From an uncultured Photobacterium sp. (GTDB lineage: Bacteria; Pseudomonadota; Gammaproteobacteria; Enterobacterales; Vibrionaceae), in the NCBI RefSeq assembly GCF_947502415.1, contig NZ_CANMZV010000014.1, positions 62,001-126,000 of the forward strand: a stretch of 64,000 nucleotides of DNA. Direction: 5' to 3'. The notes under the pieces are model-generated. The model ran no database searches. It was not told where the DNA came from and saw only the letters and a program-made list of their open reading frames with translations. Below are positions 38,287 to 48,551 of the stretch, piece by piece. A program made the position numbers and the translations under genes. The stretch's first letter is position 1. Each line of letters opens with the position of its first letter.

Positions 38287-38299
38287 CCTCAAGATGCAG
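38274..38299. repeat. Possible dispersed Vibrionaceae repeat fragment at the end of glnE
   Basis: The string starting TATACCCAAGTAACCTC (38274-38290) and continuing to GATGCAG resembles a short sequence I recall as frequently repeated in Vibrio and Photobacterium genomes. Only one copy is seen here, so this rests on memory. It supplies the glnE stop codon. Confidence 0.35.
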
Positions 38300-38353
38300 A
38301 GTGATAAAGCTTTGTGTTAGTATTTTTCCGTTTTTTCTATCCCGGAGATAATA

Positions 38354-39784
38354 ATGAAACTGACGCTTCCTGATTATGATCAAGCAGGTGTTTTGGTTGT
38401 TGGTGATGTCATGCTAGACCGTTATTGGTATGGACCAACTGGGCGGATTTCACCTGAAGCGCCGGTACCTGTTGTTAAGGTAGATCAGGTTGAAGAGCGT
38501 CCGGGCGGTGCGGCCAACGTGGCTATGAATATTGCGGCCTTGGGAGGCCATGCTCGGTTGATTGGTTTGACGGGCATTGACGAGCCGGCTAAAGCACTGA
38601 CTGAGAAGCTCTCATCGCTGGATGTGCGTTGTGATTTTGTTTCGTTGCCGGATTATCCGACGATCACTAAGCTACGTGTAATGAGCCGTGGTCAGCAGTT
38701 GATCCGCCTGGATTTTGAAGAAGGTTTCCATGATGTCGATGTGGATCTGATCCTGCCTCGTCTGGAGCAGTCGCTGTCGAATGTGAAAGCGGTGGTGCTG
38801 TCGGATTACGCCAAGGGCGCCCTGGAGCATATCCAGGCGATGATCGTTCTGGCTCGCAAATTTGGTGTACCTGTGATGGTTGATCCGAAAGGAACAGATT
38901 TTGATCGCTACCGTGGCGCGACTCTGCTGACACCGAACCTGTCTGAATTCGAGTCCGTTGTCGGCAGGGTGAAGACGGATGAAGAGCTGGTAGAGAAAGG
39001 CTTAGGTCTGATTGAGCAGTTTGATCTTGAGGCCCTGTTAGTGACGCGCAGCGAAAACGGTATGACCTTGTTGCAAAAAGGCCAGAAGCCGCTTCATATG
39101 CCAACCCAGGCTCAGGAAGTTTATGATGTGACTGGTGCCGGTGATACTGTTATTTCTGTGCTGGCGGCCTCTTTTGCCGCGGGGAAATCTCTGTCGGATG
39201 CCTGTAAGCTGGCTAATGCGGCTGCCGGTGTTGTGGTTGGTAAGTTGGGCACATCTACCCTGTCGACCATTGAACTGACTGAGGCGATTTATGGTAGCCA
39301 GGACAGCGGTTTTGGTGTGATTGCCGAAGCTCAGCTTAAGCAGGCTGTGCAGGCTGCTCGCGCTCGTGGCGAAAAAGTGGTCATGACCAATGGGTGTTTC
39401 GACATTTTACATGCCGGTCATGTGGCATACCTGAATGAAGCTGCCAAGCTGGGTGACCGTCTGATTGTTGCCGTGAACTCCGACAGCTCGGTTCAGGCGC
39501 TGAAAGGCCCTGGTCGCCCGGTTAATCCGGAAGACCGTCGGATGGCGGTATTGGCAGGCCTTGGCGCTGTTGATTGGGTTGTACCATTCTCTGAAGAAAC
39601 GCCACAACGTTTGATTAGCGAAATTTTGCCAAGCCTTTTGGTAAAAGGTGGCGATTATAAGCCGGAAGAGATTGCCGGTGGTAAGGAAGTGATTGCGGCT
39701 GGCGGTGAAGTGCGGGTATTGAACTTTGAAGATGGCTGTTCAACAACCGAGATCATTGATGCTATTCGTGGTGGTCGCGGCTAA
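38354..39784 (+). CDS. hldE: Bifunctional heptose-7-phosphate kinase / heptose-1-phosphate adenylyltransferase
   Basis: 476 aa, full length. The N-terminal ribokinase-like domain (about residues 1-318) has [15 protein letters not shown] and the phosphotransfer motif [15 protein letters not shown] (about 258-272). The C-terminal cytidylyltransferase-like domain (about 345-476) has [17 protein letters not shown] and [16 protein letters not shown]. It makes ADP-heptose precursor for the lipopolysaccharide inner core. The gene is also known as rfaE. ATG 38354 follows GGAGA. A strong terminator follows. Confidence 0.97.
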   Translation: MKLTLPDYDQAGVLVVGDVMLDRYWYGPTGRISPEAPVPVVKVDQVEERPGGAANVAMNIAALGGHARLIGLTGIDEPAKALTEKLSSLDVRCDFVSLPDYPTITKLRVMSRGQQLIRLDFEEGFHDVDVDLILPRLEQSLSNVKAVVLSDYAKGALEHIQAMIVLARKFGVPVMVDPKGTDFDRYRGATLLTPNLSEFESVVGRVKTDEELVEKGLGLIEQFDLEALLVTRSENGMTLLQKGQKPLHMPTQAQEVYDVTGAGDTVISVLAASFAAGKSLSDACKLANAAAGVVVGKLGTSTLSTIELTEAIYGSQDSGFGVIAEAQLKQAVQAARARGEKVVMTNGCFDILHAGHVAYLNEAAKLGDRLIVAVNSDSSVQALKGPGRPVNPEDRRMAVLAGLGAVDWVVPFSEETPQRLISEILPSLLVKGGDYKPEEIAGGKEVIAAGGEVRVLNFEDGCSTTEIIDAIRGGRG

Positions 39785-39804
39785 GTGCCGGATCTGCCTT
39801 AATA

Positions 39805-39838
39805 GAAAAAGCGCCATCTTAGATGGCGCTTTTTTTGT
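39805..39838 (+). terminator. Terminator of hldE
   Basis: AAAGCGCCATCT / AGATGGCGCTTT around 39808-39832 followed by a T-run. The A-run on the left could also serve tolC. Confidence 0.9.
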
Positions 39839-39871
39839 TTGGTTTTGTACCGTCCTGAGATAAGTTGAGCC

Positions 39872-41158
39872 TTACTTCTTGGCCGTAACCAGTCCGGTAT
39901 TCACATCCAGGACATCTTGCTCATTCAGTGAACCAACAGCCTGTTTAAGTTGTAGCTGGTTGATGATGTAGTCGTAGCGGGCATTGGCCAGCTGGCGATT
40001 GGCATCATACAGTCGGCGGGTTGCATCCAGTACATCAACAATAGTACGGGTACCGACATCGAAACCGGCTTCAGTGGCCTCCAGTGCTGATTGGGCTGAA
40101 ACGACGGATTGCTGGAAAGCTCGGATCGCACCAATTGACGCGTTGATGTTGTTGTAGAAAGCACGTACGTCTTTTACGACGCTGCGGTATGAGCTTTCCA
40201 GATCTTCACTTACAGACACATAGCTGAACTGTGCTTGCTTAACTTCGGAGGTTGTACGGCCACCGGTATAGACAGGCAGGTTGAGGTTGATGCCGGCAGT
40301 TAGCGTACCGTCATCGTTGAATTGCTGTTTTTCATCGTAGCTATAGCCAGCATTGAATGACAGGGTTGGCAAGTGACCTGATTCTGCCAGGGCAATACGA
40401 TCGCGGGCAATATCTTGCGAAATACGGGCTGTCAGCAGGCTGAGGTTTTCAGTTTCTGCATCTTTGATCAGTTTAAGTACCTGGGCTTCAGGGCTGCTTG
40501 CCGAGAAACGGTTCGTATCCAGGATATTCAGTTTTGAATGTTCCTGACCGGTAATTTCGCGTAGCCCTTCGTAGCTATTGGTTAGCTCATTTTCTGCCAG
40601 GATTTCGTTTGCCAGCACATTGTCGTACTGAGCCTGTGCATCATGAACATCGGTGATCGCTGACAAGCCAACTTCAAATCGTTGTTTGGTTTGCTCAAGT
40701 TGGCGGCCCACCGCAGCTTTTTCAGCTCGGACAAAATCAAGGTTATCCATAGCACGTAAGACATCAAAGTAAGCATTGGCTACGCGCAGGATCAGACCTT
40801 GCTGGGAAGCTGCGTAAGCGGCATCGCTTTGGCGTGCTTGTTTTTCGCTAATGTCCAGGTTGACCCAGCTTGAGCGGTTGTAAATTGATTGTTCTAGTGT
40901 CAATCCGCCATTGAAGCCATCCGTATCACCGTCCATTCGCGCGACGTTATAGCCTGCTGCCAGGTTAACTTGCGGTAGTAGTGCGCTTCGGGAGGAATTA
41001 ATCGCTTCAAACGCTGCATCTTTGTCGGCGGCAGCACGAAGCAGCTGAGGATCGTTTTGTTTGGCTTGTTGGTAGATGTCGGCTAGATCGTCAGCTAGTG
41101 ACGCCTGGCTGAAGCCACCAAGCGCAACGCTAATGATAAGCGGAAGCAATTTTTTCAT
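39872..41158 (-). CDS. tolC: Outer-membrane efflux/secretion channel TolC
   Basis: 428 aa from ATG 41158 (MKKLLPLIISVALGGFSQASLA|DD). The open frame extends eight codons more but the signal peptide starts here. After cleavage near residue 22 come the two OEP repeats characteristic of TolC, e.g. LTLEQSIYNRSSWVNLDISEKQARQ and RYDYIINQLQLKQAVGSL. It forms a trimeric outer-membrane beta-barrel with a periplasmic helical tunnel. It works with RND, MFS and ABC exporters. It is divergent from nudF, with about 250 AT-rich bases between. Confidence 0.96.
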   Translation of the reverse strand: MKKLLPLIISVALGGFSQASLADDLADIYQQAKQNDPQLLRAAADKDAAFEAINSSRSALLPQVNLAAGYNVARMDGDTDGFNGGLTLEQSIYNRSSWVNLDISEKQARQSDAAYAASQQGLILRVANAYFDVLRAMDNLDFVRAEKAAVGRQLEQTKQRFEVGLSAITDVHDAQAQYDNVLANEILAENELTNSYEGLREITGQEHSKLNILDTNRFSASSPEAQVLKLIKDAETENLSLLTARISQDIARDRIALAESGHLPTLSFNAGYSYDEKQQFNDDGTLTAGINLNLPVYTGGRTTSEVKQAQFSYVSVSEDLESSYRSVVKDVRAFYNNINASIGAIRAFQQSVVSAQSALEATEAGFDVGTRTIVDVLDATRRLYDANRQLANARYDYIINQLQLKQAVGSLNEQDVLDVNTGLVTAKK

Positions 41159-41412
41159 GGGTGCCTTTCCTGGTCCTGACAATATATAAAAGAGAGCAAA
41201 AAATTTAGTTTATTCGAAGATACCTTGCCTGAAACTGATCAGTGAACACTTTTACTTAATTTTACGCTGTTTACTTAATCATATGTGATTGTAATCTATC
41301 CAACTCCAAAATTGGACTTAAATAAAATCATAATAATTGTCATAAATGTTGAATTAAATCATTGCTGACTGACAGTTTGAATGAAAAAATATATAGCAAA
41401 GGGAGATGACAT
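41159..41412. other. Divergent tolC/nudF promoter region
   Basis: AT-rich, about 250 bases, with no ORF. It must contain both promoters. I see no definite regulator site. Confidence 0.5.
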
Positions 41413-42051
41413 ATGAGTAACAAGATGCCGACTGGCTCTGTGCTGGATGCTTATAGCAAAGATGATGTTGAAGTTTTGTCCACGGAAACGCTATATCAGG
41501 GATATTTCAGCATGGTGAAGTACCGCTTTCGCCATAAGCTTTTTGCCGGAGGTTGGAGTGAGCCCCTCGAACGTGAGATGTTCGAACGTGGGCATGCCGC
41601 CGCCTTGTTACCTTATGATCCGGTTGAGGATAATGTCGTTCTGGTCGAACAGTTTCGGGTCGGAGCGATGGCTGCCGACTGTGCGCCCTGGCAGCTGGAA
41701 ATTGTGGCCGGTATTATCGAGCCCAATGAAACCGCAGAAAATGTGGTGAGCCGGGAAGCGGTTGAAGAGGCTGGGGTGTCTGTTACTCAGCTGGAAAAAA
41801 TTACTCGTTATCTGTCGAGTTCTGGTGGCTGTTCTGAAATGCTGGATGTATTTGTCGGGCGTGTCGATAGTCGCAAAGCAAAGGGCATTCATGGCTTGGC
41901 TCATGAGGGAGAAGATATTCGAGTTCATGTTGTCTCTCGACAGGAAGCATATCGGTGGGTGGAATCTGGTAGAATTGAAAATGCAGCCTCAATCATTGCG
42001 CTACAATGGTTGCAGCTAAACTATTTACGTTTACAGTCCCAGGCTCAATAA
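41413..42051 (+). CDS. nudF: ADP-ribose diphosphatase (Nudix)
   Basis: 212 aa. The Nudix box fits GIIEPNETAENVVSREAVEEAGV (about residues 97-119, with the REAVEEAG core). The preceding REMFERGHAAALLPYD and VEQFRVG are typical of the ADP-ribose pyrophosphatase NudF. It hydrolyses ADP-ribose to AMP and ribose-5-phosphate. It is first in the compact run nudF-yqiB-cpdA-yqiA-parE. GGGAG lies 8 bases before ATG. Confidence 0.95.
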   Translation: MSNKMPTGSVLDAYSKDDVEVLSTETLYQGYFSMVKYRFRHKLFAGGWSEPLEREMFERGHAAALLPYDPVEDNVVLVEQFRVGAMAADCAPWQLEIVAGIIEPNETAENVVSREAVEEAGVSVTQLEKITRYLSSSGGCSEMLDVFVGRVDSRKAKGIHGLAHEGEDIRVHVVSRQEAYRWVESGRIENAASIIALQWLQLNYLRLQSQAQ

Positions 42052-42077
42052 CCAGCCCATTGGTTTAAGGACACCGA

Positions 42078-42506
42078 TTGAATAAAAGATACACCGTTGA
42101 TTTTGCGGGCATCATGCGCTTATATGAGACAAATTATGCGAAGCTGCTCCCATTACTGCCAAAAACTGACAGGGTGGGTGATGAGTGCGTATATAAAGTT
42201 TTCGACCATGAGTACCAGTTGAAAATTACGGAATCGACTCGTTACACCACAGTGATCGAGCTGTGGCAGCGCGCCAATGGGGAGTTGCCGAATTACCTGA
42301 TCCCACGCCTGACTGTGCGGCTGTACCACGATGCCAGAGTGGCAGAAGTGTGTTCCGTACAGCAGATTTCTCGACTGAAGCCGCGGTATGATTACCCCAA
42401 TTTGCGGATGCACCAGAAAGATGAAAAACATCAAGTGAATCGCTTTTTGGGTGACTGGCTGGCCTATTGCCTTAAAAATGGGATCAGTAAACAATCGGTT
42501 TGTTAA
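42078..42506 (+). CDS. yqiB: DUF1249 family protein YqiB
   Basis: 142 aa starting at TTG 42078 (LNKRYTVDFAGIMRLYETNYAKL), with AAGGA at about 42067-42071. The start aligns with that of E. coli YqiB as I remember it. It is a cytosolic protein of unknown function, always found between nudF and cpdA in gammaproteobacteria. No catalytic motif is obvious. Confidence 0.92.
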   Translation: MNKRYTVDFAGIMRLYETNYAKLLPLLPKTDRVGDECVYKVFDHEYQLKITESTRYTTVIELWQRANGELPNYLIPRLTVRLYHDARVAEVCSVQQISRLKPRYDYPNLRMHQKDEKHQVNRFLGDWLAYCLKNGISKQSVC

Positions 42507-42536
42507 CAGTATTAGATAGACAAGGTTTTTGACGTT

Positions 42537-43361
42537 TTGCAGACGTATTCTCTGCCACAGACGAGCCCAGATAGTGTGGTTCTCCTTCAAATCACCGATA
42601 CCCATCTATTTGCGAATGAAGCAGGTAGCCTATTGGGGGTCGCGACAAAAGATAGCTTTCATGCAGTTCTGGATGCTGTAGATGTTGCTGCACGTCCGTT
42701 TGAGGCTATAGTTGCCACGGGGGATATTTCGCAGGATCACAGTGAAGATTCGTATCAGCGCTTTATTAGCGGAATTGCCCGCTGGCCGCAGCCGTGTTTC
42801 TGGCTTCCGGGTAATCATGATTATCAGCCGAGTATGGCATCAGTATTGCCGTCACCAACGATTAAGCCATGCCATCAGGTATTGGCGGGTGATTACTGGC
42901 AGGTTGTGCTGCTTGATAGCCAGGTGCAGGGCGTGCCGCACGGTGAGCTGAGTGAAGCTCAACTGGTAATGCTGGATGAGGCGTTGACGGCGTACCCGGA
43001 GCGTCATGCTCTGATATTGCTGCACCATCATCCTCTTGAGGCTGGGAGTTCCTGGCTGGATCAGCATAAATTACATAATGCTGAAGCATTTTGGCCGGTG
43101 GTTGATAAGTATCCGCAGGTTAAGGCTGTTTTGTGTGGTCATATTCACCAGGAGCTGGATCGTATTTATCACGGGGTGCGGGTTTTGGCGACACCGTCGA
43201 CGTGCATTCAATTCTTGCCGGATTCGAGTGACTTTGCTCTCGATCCGCAAAAACCAGGCTGGCGTTACCTTGAACTGAGGAAAGGCGGTGAAGTGGTGAC
43301 GTCGGTATATCGTTTGGATGGAGATGATTTCTCTCCTGAATTGGATTCCTGCGGGTACTAA
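42537..43361 (+). CDS. cpdA: 3',5'-cyclic-AMP phosphodiesterase
   Basis: 274 aa from TTG 42537 (LQTYSLPQTSPDSVVLLQITDTHLF). Calcineurin-like metallophosphoesterase motifs: DTH (ITDTHLF), GD (ATGDISQD), GNHD (LPGNHDYQ), HHHP and GHIHQE, which bind two metals. It degrades cAMP and so lowers CRP activity. Its stop TAA directly abuts the yqiA ATG. Confidence 0.95.
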   Translation: MQTYSLPQTSPDSVVLLQITDTHLFANEAGSLLGVATKDSFHAVLDAVDVAARPFEAIVATGDISQDHSEDSYQRFISGIARWPQPCFWLPGNHDYQPSMASVLPSPTIKPCHQVLAGDYWQVVLLDSQVQGVPHGELSEAQLVMLDEALTAYPERHALILLHHHPLEAGSSWLDQHKLHNAEAFWPVVDKYPQVKAVLCGHIHQELDRIYHGVRVLATPSTCIQFLPDSSDFALDPQKPGWRYLELRKGGEVVTSVYRLDGDDFSPELDSCGY

Positions 43362-43940
43362 ATGAAACCCTTACTGCTTTATATTCATGGTTTTAACAGT
43401 TCACCTAAATCGATGAAAGCAACAATGATGGCTGAGTATTGTCATCAGCACCGTCCGGATATCCGGGTCGAAATCCCGCAGATGCCTTGTTATCCTGCAG
43501 AGGCAGCAGCTTTTATTGACCAGCTGGTGGACTCGCTGTGTGGGGAATACCGGATTGGCTTGGTCGGCAGCTCACTGGGGGGGTATATTTCCACTTGGCT
43601 GAATCGTCGCTACCAGCTTCCGGCTGTGGTGGTTAACCCGGCAGTCAAGCCTTATGAGCTGCTGGTGGATTATCTGGGGAGCCAGGAGAATCCTTATACG
43701 GGCGAGCAATACCTGTTGGAAGCAAAGCATATGGATGAACTGAAACAGATAGATGTGCCTGATATTGGCAATCCTTCATCGTTTTGGCTGTTGCAGCAGG
43801 AAGGTGATGAAATTCTCGACTATCGCCAGGCTGTTGAAAAATACGCGGCCTGCCGTCAAACAGTGGAGCCGGATGGCGACCACAGTTTTGTCGGTTTTGA
43901 ACGTTTTCCCTCTGAAATCATCAAGTTTCTTGGGCTCTAA
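43362..43940 (+). CDS. yqiA: Esterase YqiA
   Basis: 192 aa alpha/beta-hydrolase: LLYIHGFNSSPKSMKA near the N-terminus, nucleophile elbow GSSLGGY (about residues 69-75) and a late DGDHSFVGFERF carrying the catalytic His. The E. coli homologue hydrolyses short acyl esters. There is zero spacing from cpdA, and parE lies 141 bases downstream, an order conserved with E. coli (yqiA-parE). Confidence 0.93.
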   Translation: MKPLLLYIHGFNSSPKSMKATMMAEYCHQHRPDIRVEIPQMPCYPAEAAAFIDQLVDSLCGEYRIGLVGSSLGGYISTWLNRRYQLPAVVVNPAVKPYELLVDYLGSQENPYTGEQYLLEAKHMDELKQIDVPDIGNPSSFWLLQQEGDEILDYRQAVEKYAACRQTVEPDGDHSFVGFERFPSEIIKFLGL

Positions 43941-44081
43941 CCGTTAACCCGGTCGCAATCTCCGACTGGCAGACGATGGAGCCGGACTCACAATTGTGGG
44001 CCTTATCCTCGACCTCAGCTTGACAACCGGGCTGGGGTTACTGACTATTGTGGCAAAAATTTTCTCGTAAACTTCCGTAAT

Positions 44082-45965
44082 ATGACAGATCAAAGCTATA
44101 ACGCCGGAGCCATTGAGGTTCTTAATGGCTTGGAGCCAGTACGACGCCGTCCCGGCATGTACACCGACACCGTGAGGCCAAACCACCTCGGTCAAGAGGT
44201 TATCGATAACAGTGTCGATGAAGCATTGGCCGGTCATGCCCGCAAAGTTGAAGTTATCCTTCATGCTGACCAATCCTTGGAGGTCGTCGATGATGGCCGA
44301 GGGATGCCGGTGGATATCCACCCTGAAGAAGGGGTATCCGGGGTCGAGTTGATCCTTTGTAAACTGCACGCTGGTGGTAAGTTCTCTGGAAAGAACTACC
44401 AGTTTTCCGGTGGTTTGCACGGGGTAGGTATTTCGGTCGTGAACGCCTTGTCAACGCGGGTTGAAGTGAGCGTCAAGCGTGATGGTCAGGTTTACCAGAT
44501 TGCGTTTGAAAACGGCGATAAAGTTTCTGAGCTTGAGGTGATTGGTACCTGTGGCCGCCGTGCCAAGGGGACCCGTGTTCATTTCTGGCCGGATGCTAAG
44601 TACTTCGACAGCCCGAAATTTTCAGTTTCACGCCTGAAGAGTGTGCTGAAAGCTAAAGCGGTACTGTGTCCGGGGCTTGAGATTGTCTTTACGGATAAAA
44701 ACACCGATGAAACTCTGCGCTGGTGCTACGAAGATGGTCTGAAAGATTATCTGGCAGAAGGCGTGAAGGGGTATACCCTGCTGCCGGAAGAGCCGTTTAC
44801 CGGTGTATTCAGTGGCCAGACAGAAGCGGCAGACTGGGCTCTGCTGTGGTTGCCTGAAGGCGGTGAGTTGATCACTGAAAGTTACGTGAACCTGATCCCG
44901 ACGGCACAGGGTGGTACTCACGTGAATGGCCTGCGTCAGGGCTTGCTTGATGCGATGCGCGAGTTCTGTGAATTCCGCAATATGCTGCCGCGTGGCGTGA
45001 AGCTGACGGCTGACGATATCTGGGATCGCTGTGCTTACGTATTGTCAGTTAAGATGCAGGATCCGCAGTTTGCCGGCCAGACCAAAGAACGCCTGTCGTC
45101 CCGTCAGTGTGCAGCATTTGTTTCCGGTGTCGTAAAAGATGCCTTCAGCCTGTGGCTGAACGAGCGCCCGCAGCTGGCTGAACAGCTGGCAGAAGTGTGT
45201 ATCGCTAATGCCCATCGCCGTATGCGTGCCAGCAAGAAAGTGGTGCGTAAGAAAGTCGCCTCTGGCCCGGCATTGCCAGGTAAGCTGGCTGACTGTTCGC
45301 AGCAGGATCTGAGCCGTACCGAGCTCTTTCTGGTGGAGGGTGATTCGGCAGGCGGCTCAGCTAAGCAGGCTCGCGATCGTGAATTTCAGGCCATTATGCC
45401 GCTGCGCGGTAAGATCCTGAATACCTGGGAAGTGTCTGCCGATCAGGTACTGGCTTCTCAGGAAGTGCATGACATTTCTGTAGCTTTGGGTATCGACCCG
45501 GACAGTGATGACTTGAGTGGACTGCGTTACGGTAAAATCTGTGTTCTTGCCGATGCGGACTCCGATGGTCTGCACATTGCCACTCTCTTGTGTGCTCTGT
45601 TCATGAAGCACTTTGAAGCGCTGGTGCGTGCCGGTCACGTGTTTATTGCAATGCCGCCGCTTTACCGTATCGATTTAGCCAAAGAAGTTTACTACGCCCT
45701 GGATGAGGCCGAGAAAGATGGCATCCTGGAGCGTTTGAGCGGTAAGCGTGGTAAGGTGAATGTACAACGATTCAAAGGTCTGGGTGAAATGAACCCGCTC
45801 CAGCTTCGTGAAACTACCATGGATCCGAATACCCGTCGTCTGGTTCAGCTTACGATTGATGATGATCAGCAGACCAACGAAATGATGGATATGCTGCTGG
45901 GCAAAAAGCGTGCTGAAGATCGCCGTCACTGGTTACAGGACAAAGGCGACATGGCCGAGGTGTAA
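44082..45965 (+). CDS. parE: DNA topoisomerase IV subunit B
   Basis: 627 aa. The GHKL ATPase domain has EVIDNSVDEALAGHA, DDGRGMPVDIHPEEGV and GGLHGVGISVVNALS (about residues 40-125). The Toprim domain has VEGDSAGGSAKQARDRE (about 412-428) and DADSDGLHIATL. The C-terminus is typical. With ParC it decatenates daughter chromosomes. The residues of the Toprim region are those where quinolone or aminocoumarin resistance changes occur; I see no obvious unusual change. Confidence 0.97.
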   Translation: MTDQSYNAGAIEVLNGLEPVRRRPGMYTDTVRPNHLGQEVIDNSVDEALAGHARKVEVILHADQSLEVVDDGRGMPVDIHPEEGVSGVELILCKLHAGGKFSGKNYQFSGGLHGVGISVVNALSTRVEVSVKRDGQVYQIAFENGDKVSELEVIGTCGRRAKGTRVHFWPDAKYFDSPKFSVSRLKSVLKAKAVLCPGLEIVFTDKNTDETLRWCYEDGLKDYLAEGVKGYTLLPEEPFTGVFSGQTEAADWALLWLPEGGELITESYVNLIPTAQGGTHVNGLRQGLLDAMREFCEFRNMLPRGVKLTADDIWDRCAYVLSVKMQDPQFAGQTKERLSSRQCAAFVSGVVKDAFSLWLNERPQLAEQLAEVCIANAHRRMRASKKVVRKKVASGPALPGKLADCSQQDLSRTELFLVEGDSAGGSAKQARDREFQAIMPLRGKILNTWEVSADQVLASQEVHDISVALGIDPDSDDLSGLRYGKICVLADADSDGLHIATLLCALFMKHFEALVRAGHVFIAMPPLYRIDLAKEVYYALDEAEKDGILERLSGKRGKVNVQRFKGLGEMNPLQLRETTMDPNTRRLVQLTIDDDQQTNEMMDMLLGKKRAEDRRHWLQDKGDMAEV

Positions 45966-46079
45966 GTCAGGCTGCTGCCTGGCTACCAGAGCCCGCAAGA
46001 CTATTTCAAAATATGATGCCTACTGCCTGCAACTCGGTTGCAGGCGGTAGCAAAGAATGATTGAACGGAATACCCAACG

Positions 46080-48344
46080 ATGACTGATGTCTCAATGGAC
46101 GGCGTTGAACAGCTCCCGCTGAGGAAGTTTACCGAAGACGCTTATCTCAATTACTCCATGTACGTAATCATGGACCGTGCCTTGCCGTTTATCGGTGATG
46201 GCCTCAAACCTGTACAGCGCCGTATTATCTACGCAATGTCAGAACTTGGTTTGTCGGCGACGGCGAAGTATAAAAAATCGGCGCGTACTGTCGGTGACGT
46301 TCTGGGTAAATATCACCCGCACGGTGACTCGGCTTGTTATGAAGCCATGGTGCTAATGGCTCAGCCCTTCTCGTACCGTTACCCACTGGTTGATGGTCAG
46401 GGTAACTGGGGTGCGCCGGATGATCCGAAATCTTTCGCGGCGATGCGTTATACAGAATCGCGTTTGTCTCGTTTCTCCGAGGTATTGCTAGGCGAGCTTG
46501 GGCAGGGTACGGCTGATTGGGTACCGAACTTTGACGGCACGATGAAAGAGCCGAAAATGCTGCCAGCACGTCTGCCGCATATCCTGCTAAATGGCGTTAC
46601 CGGTATTGCCGTTGGTATGGCAACTGATATTCCACCGCATAACGCCCGTGAAGTGGCTAATGCAGTGGTGCACCTGATTGAGAATCCGAAGGCTGAGCTG
46701 GATGAGCTGATGGGCTTTGTTCAGGGGCCGGATTACCCGACAGAGGCGGAGATCATCACGTCGAAGAGTGATCTGAAAAAGGTTTACCGTACCGGCCGTG
46801 GTAGCATTAAGATGCGAGCGGTTTGGCATAAGGAAAACAGTGATATCGTGATCACGGCATTGCCGCATCAGGTATCAGGCGCCAAGTTGCTTGAGCAAAT
46901 TGCCAGCCAGATGCGTGCTAAGAAGCTGCCGATGGTTGATGATTTGCGTGACGAGTCGGATCACGAGAACCCGACGCGTATTGTGGTTGTGCCGCGCTCG
47001 AACCGTATCGATTGCGAGCAGCTGATGAATCACTTGTTTGCTTCGACTGATCTGGAAAAGAGCTTCCGGGTTAACCTCAATATGCTGGGGCTTGATGGTC
47101 GTCCGCAGGTTAAGGGGTTGGTTCAGATCCTAGGTGAATGGCTTGAGTTCCGCCGTTCGACGGTACGCCGTCGTTTGCAGTATCGCTTGGACAAAGTGAT
47201 TGCCCGTCTGCATATTCTTGAAGGTTTGTTAGCCGCTTACCTCAACATCGATGAAGTGATCGAGATTATCCGTACTGAAGATGATCCGAAAGCCGAGTTG
47301 ATGTCACGCTTTGATTTGAGTGCTATCCAGGCTGATGCCATTTTGGAAATCAAGCTGCGTCAGTTGGCCAAACTGGAAGAGTTCAAGATCCGCGGTGAGC
47401 AGGATGAGCTGTCGAAAGAACGGGAGAAGCTAGAGAAGCTACTGGGTTCTGAGCGTCGCCTTAATACTCTGATCAAGAAAGAAATTTTAGCTGATGCTGA
47501 GAAGTACGGTGATGACCGCCGTTCTCCGTTGGTTGAACGTGAAGAAGCTAAAGCCCTGACTGAGCGTGATTTGATCCCGAGCGAAGCTATCACAGTTGTT
47601 CTTTCAGAGAAGGGTTGGATCCGCCACGCTAAGGGACATGAGGTTGATCCAACCTCATTGAACTACAAGTCAGGCGATAGCTACTTGGCCCATGCGCGCG
47701 GTAAGAGTAATCAGCCGGCTATCTTCCTGGGGTCGGATGGACGTAGTTATGCTCTGGAATCCCATACCTTGCCATCGGCACGTAGCCAAGGTGAACCGAT
47801 CACTGGCCGCCTAAACCTGACGCCGGGCAGTCATATGCGTCAAGTGATGATGGCAGACGATGACCAGCTCTGGCTGATGGGATCGGATGCCGGTTATGGC
47901 TTTATCTGCAAGAGCACCGATATGGTCTCGAAGAACAAGAATGGTAAAGCGTTGCTGACAGTGCCGGAAAGTTCTGAGGTGATTCAACCTCAGCTCATTT
48001 CAGATATTGATTCGGATGAGATCTTGGCGATTACCAATGAAGGTCGTATGTTGCTGTTCCCTATAAAAGATTTGCCTCAGTTGAGCAAAGGTAAGGGTAA
48101 CAAGATTATTAACATTCCGGCGGCACGCTCCAAAGCGCGGGAAGAGTTCCTCTCGCACCTGATTGCTCTACCGCAGGGTAGCCATCTGACGTTGCATGCT
48201 GGTAAACGCAAGCTAGGTCTTAAGCCGACGGACCTGGATAACTTCCGTGGTGAGCGTGGCCGACGTGGCGCTATGTTGCCGCGCGGCTTGCAGCGAGTTA
48301 CCCGGATAGAAGTTGATATGTCAGCCACTTCGACAGAAGAGTAA
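46080..48344 (+). CDS. parC: DNA topoisomerase IV subunit A
   Basis: 754 aa. The catalytic tyrosine is in [18 protein letters not shown] (about residue 120). The region corresponding to the quinolone-resistance-determining segment reads [15 protein letters not shown] (about 77-91), with Ser and Glu-type residues in their common state ([12 protein letters not shown]), i.e. not visibly mutated. The C-terminal beta-pinwheel domain occupies about 490-740. It is 114 bases after parE and is followed by a terminator. Confidence 0.97.
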   Translation: MTDVSMDGVEQLPLRKFTEDAYLNYSMYVIMDRALPFIGDGLKPVQRRIIYAMSELGLSATAKYKKSARTVGDVLGKYHPHGDSACYEAMVLMAQPFSYRYPLVDGQGNWGAPDDPKSFAAMRYTESRLSRFSEVLLGELGQGTADWVPNFDGTMKEPKMLPARLPHILLNGVTGIAVGMATDIPPHNAREVANAVVHLIENPKAELDELMGFVQGPDYPTEAEIITSKSDLKKVYRTGRGSIKMRAVWHKENSDIVITALPHQVSGAKLLEQIASQMRAKKLPMVDDLRDESDHENPTRIVVVPRSNRIDCEQLMNHLFASTDLEKSFRVNLNMLGLDGRPQVKGLVQILGEWLEFRRSTVRRRLQYRLDKVIARLHILEGLLAAYLNIDEVIEIIRTEDDPKAELMSRFDLSAIQADAILEIKLRQLAKLEEFKIRGEQDELSKEREKLEKLLGSERRLNTLIKKEILADAEKYGDDRRSPLVEREEAKALTERDLIPSEAITVVLSEKGWIRHAKGHEVDPTSLNYKSGDSYLAHARGKSNQPAIFLGSDGRSYALESHTLPSARSQGEPITGRLNLTPGSHMRQVMMADDDQLWLMGSDAGYGFICKSTDMVSKNKNGKALLTVPESSEVIQPQLISDIDSDEILAITNEGRMLLFPIKDLPQLSKGKGNKIINIPAARSKAREEFLSHLIALPQGSHLTLHAGKRKLGLKPTDLDNFRGERGRRGAMLPRGLQRVTRIEVDMSATSTEE

Positions 48345-48362
48345 CGGCATTATTAGCTTACG

Positions 48363-48392
48363 AGAAAAGCCCTCATTAGAGGGCTTTTTTGA
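48363..48392 (+). terminator. Terminator of parC
   Basis: AAAAGCCCTC (48365-48374) pairs with GAGGGCTTTT across ATTA, then a T-run. Confidence 0.9.
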
Positions 48393-48551
48393 TTTTTAGC
48401 AGCCATACTTAATGGGGTTTTCTTTCAATTCGCGGATTGAGCCTGGGTTGATCTGATTATTGTGTTGTCTGGTATAAATTACACACATAAAGGGTGTAAT
48501 TTCCCGGTGCCTGAGTATACTAGCGAACGCTTGTACGCTGAGGAGATTTCC

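Noticed and set aside
46300..46360. Possible quinolone-resistance change in parC
   Set aside because: The [13 protein letters not shown] segment shows the usual Ser and Glu, so no resistance change is visible.
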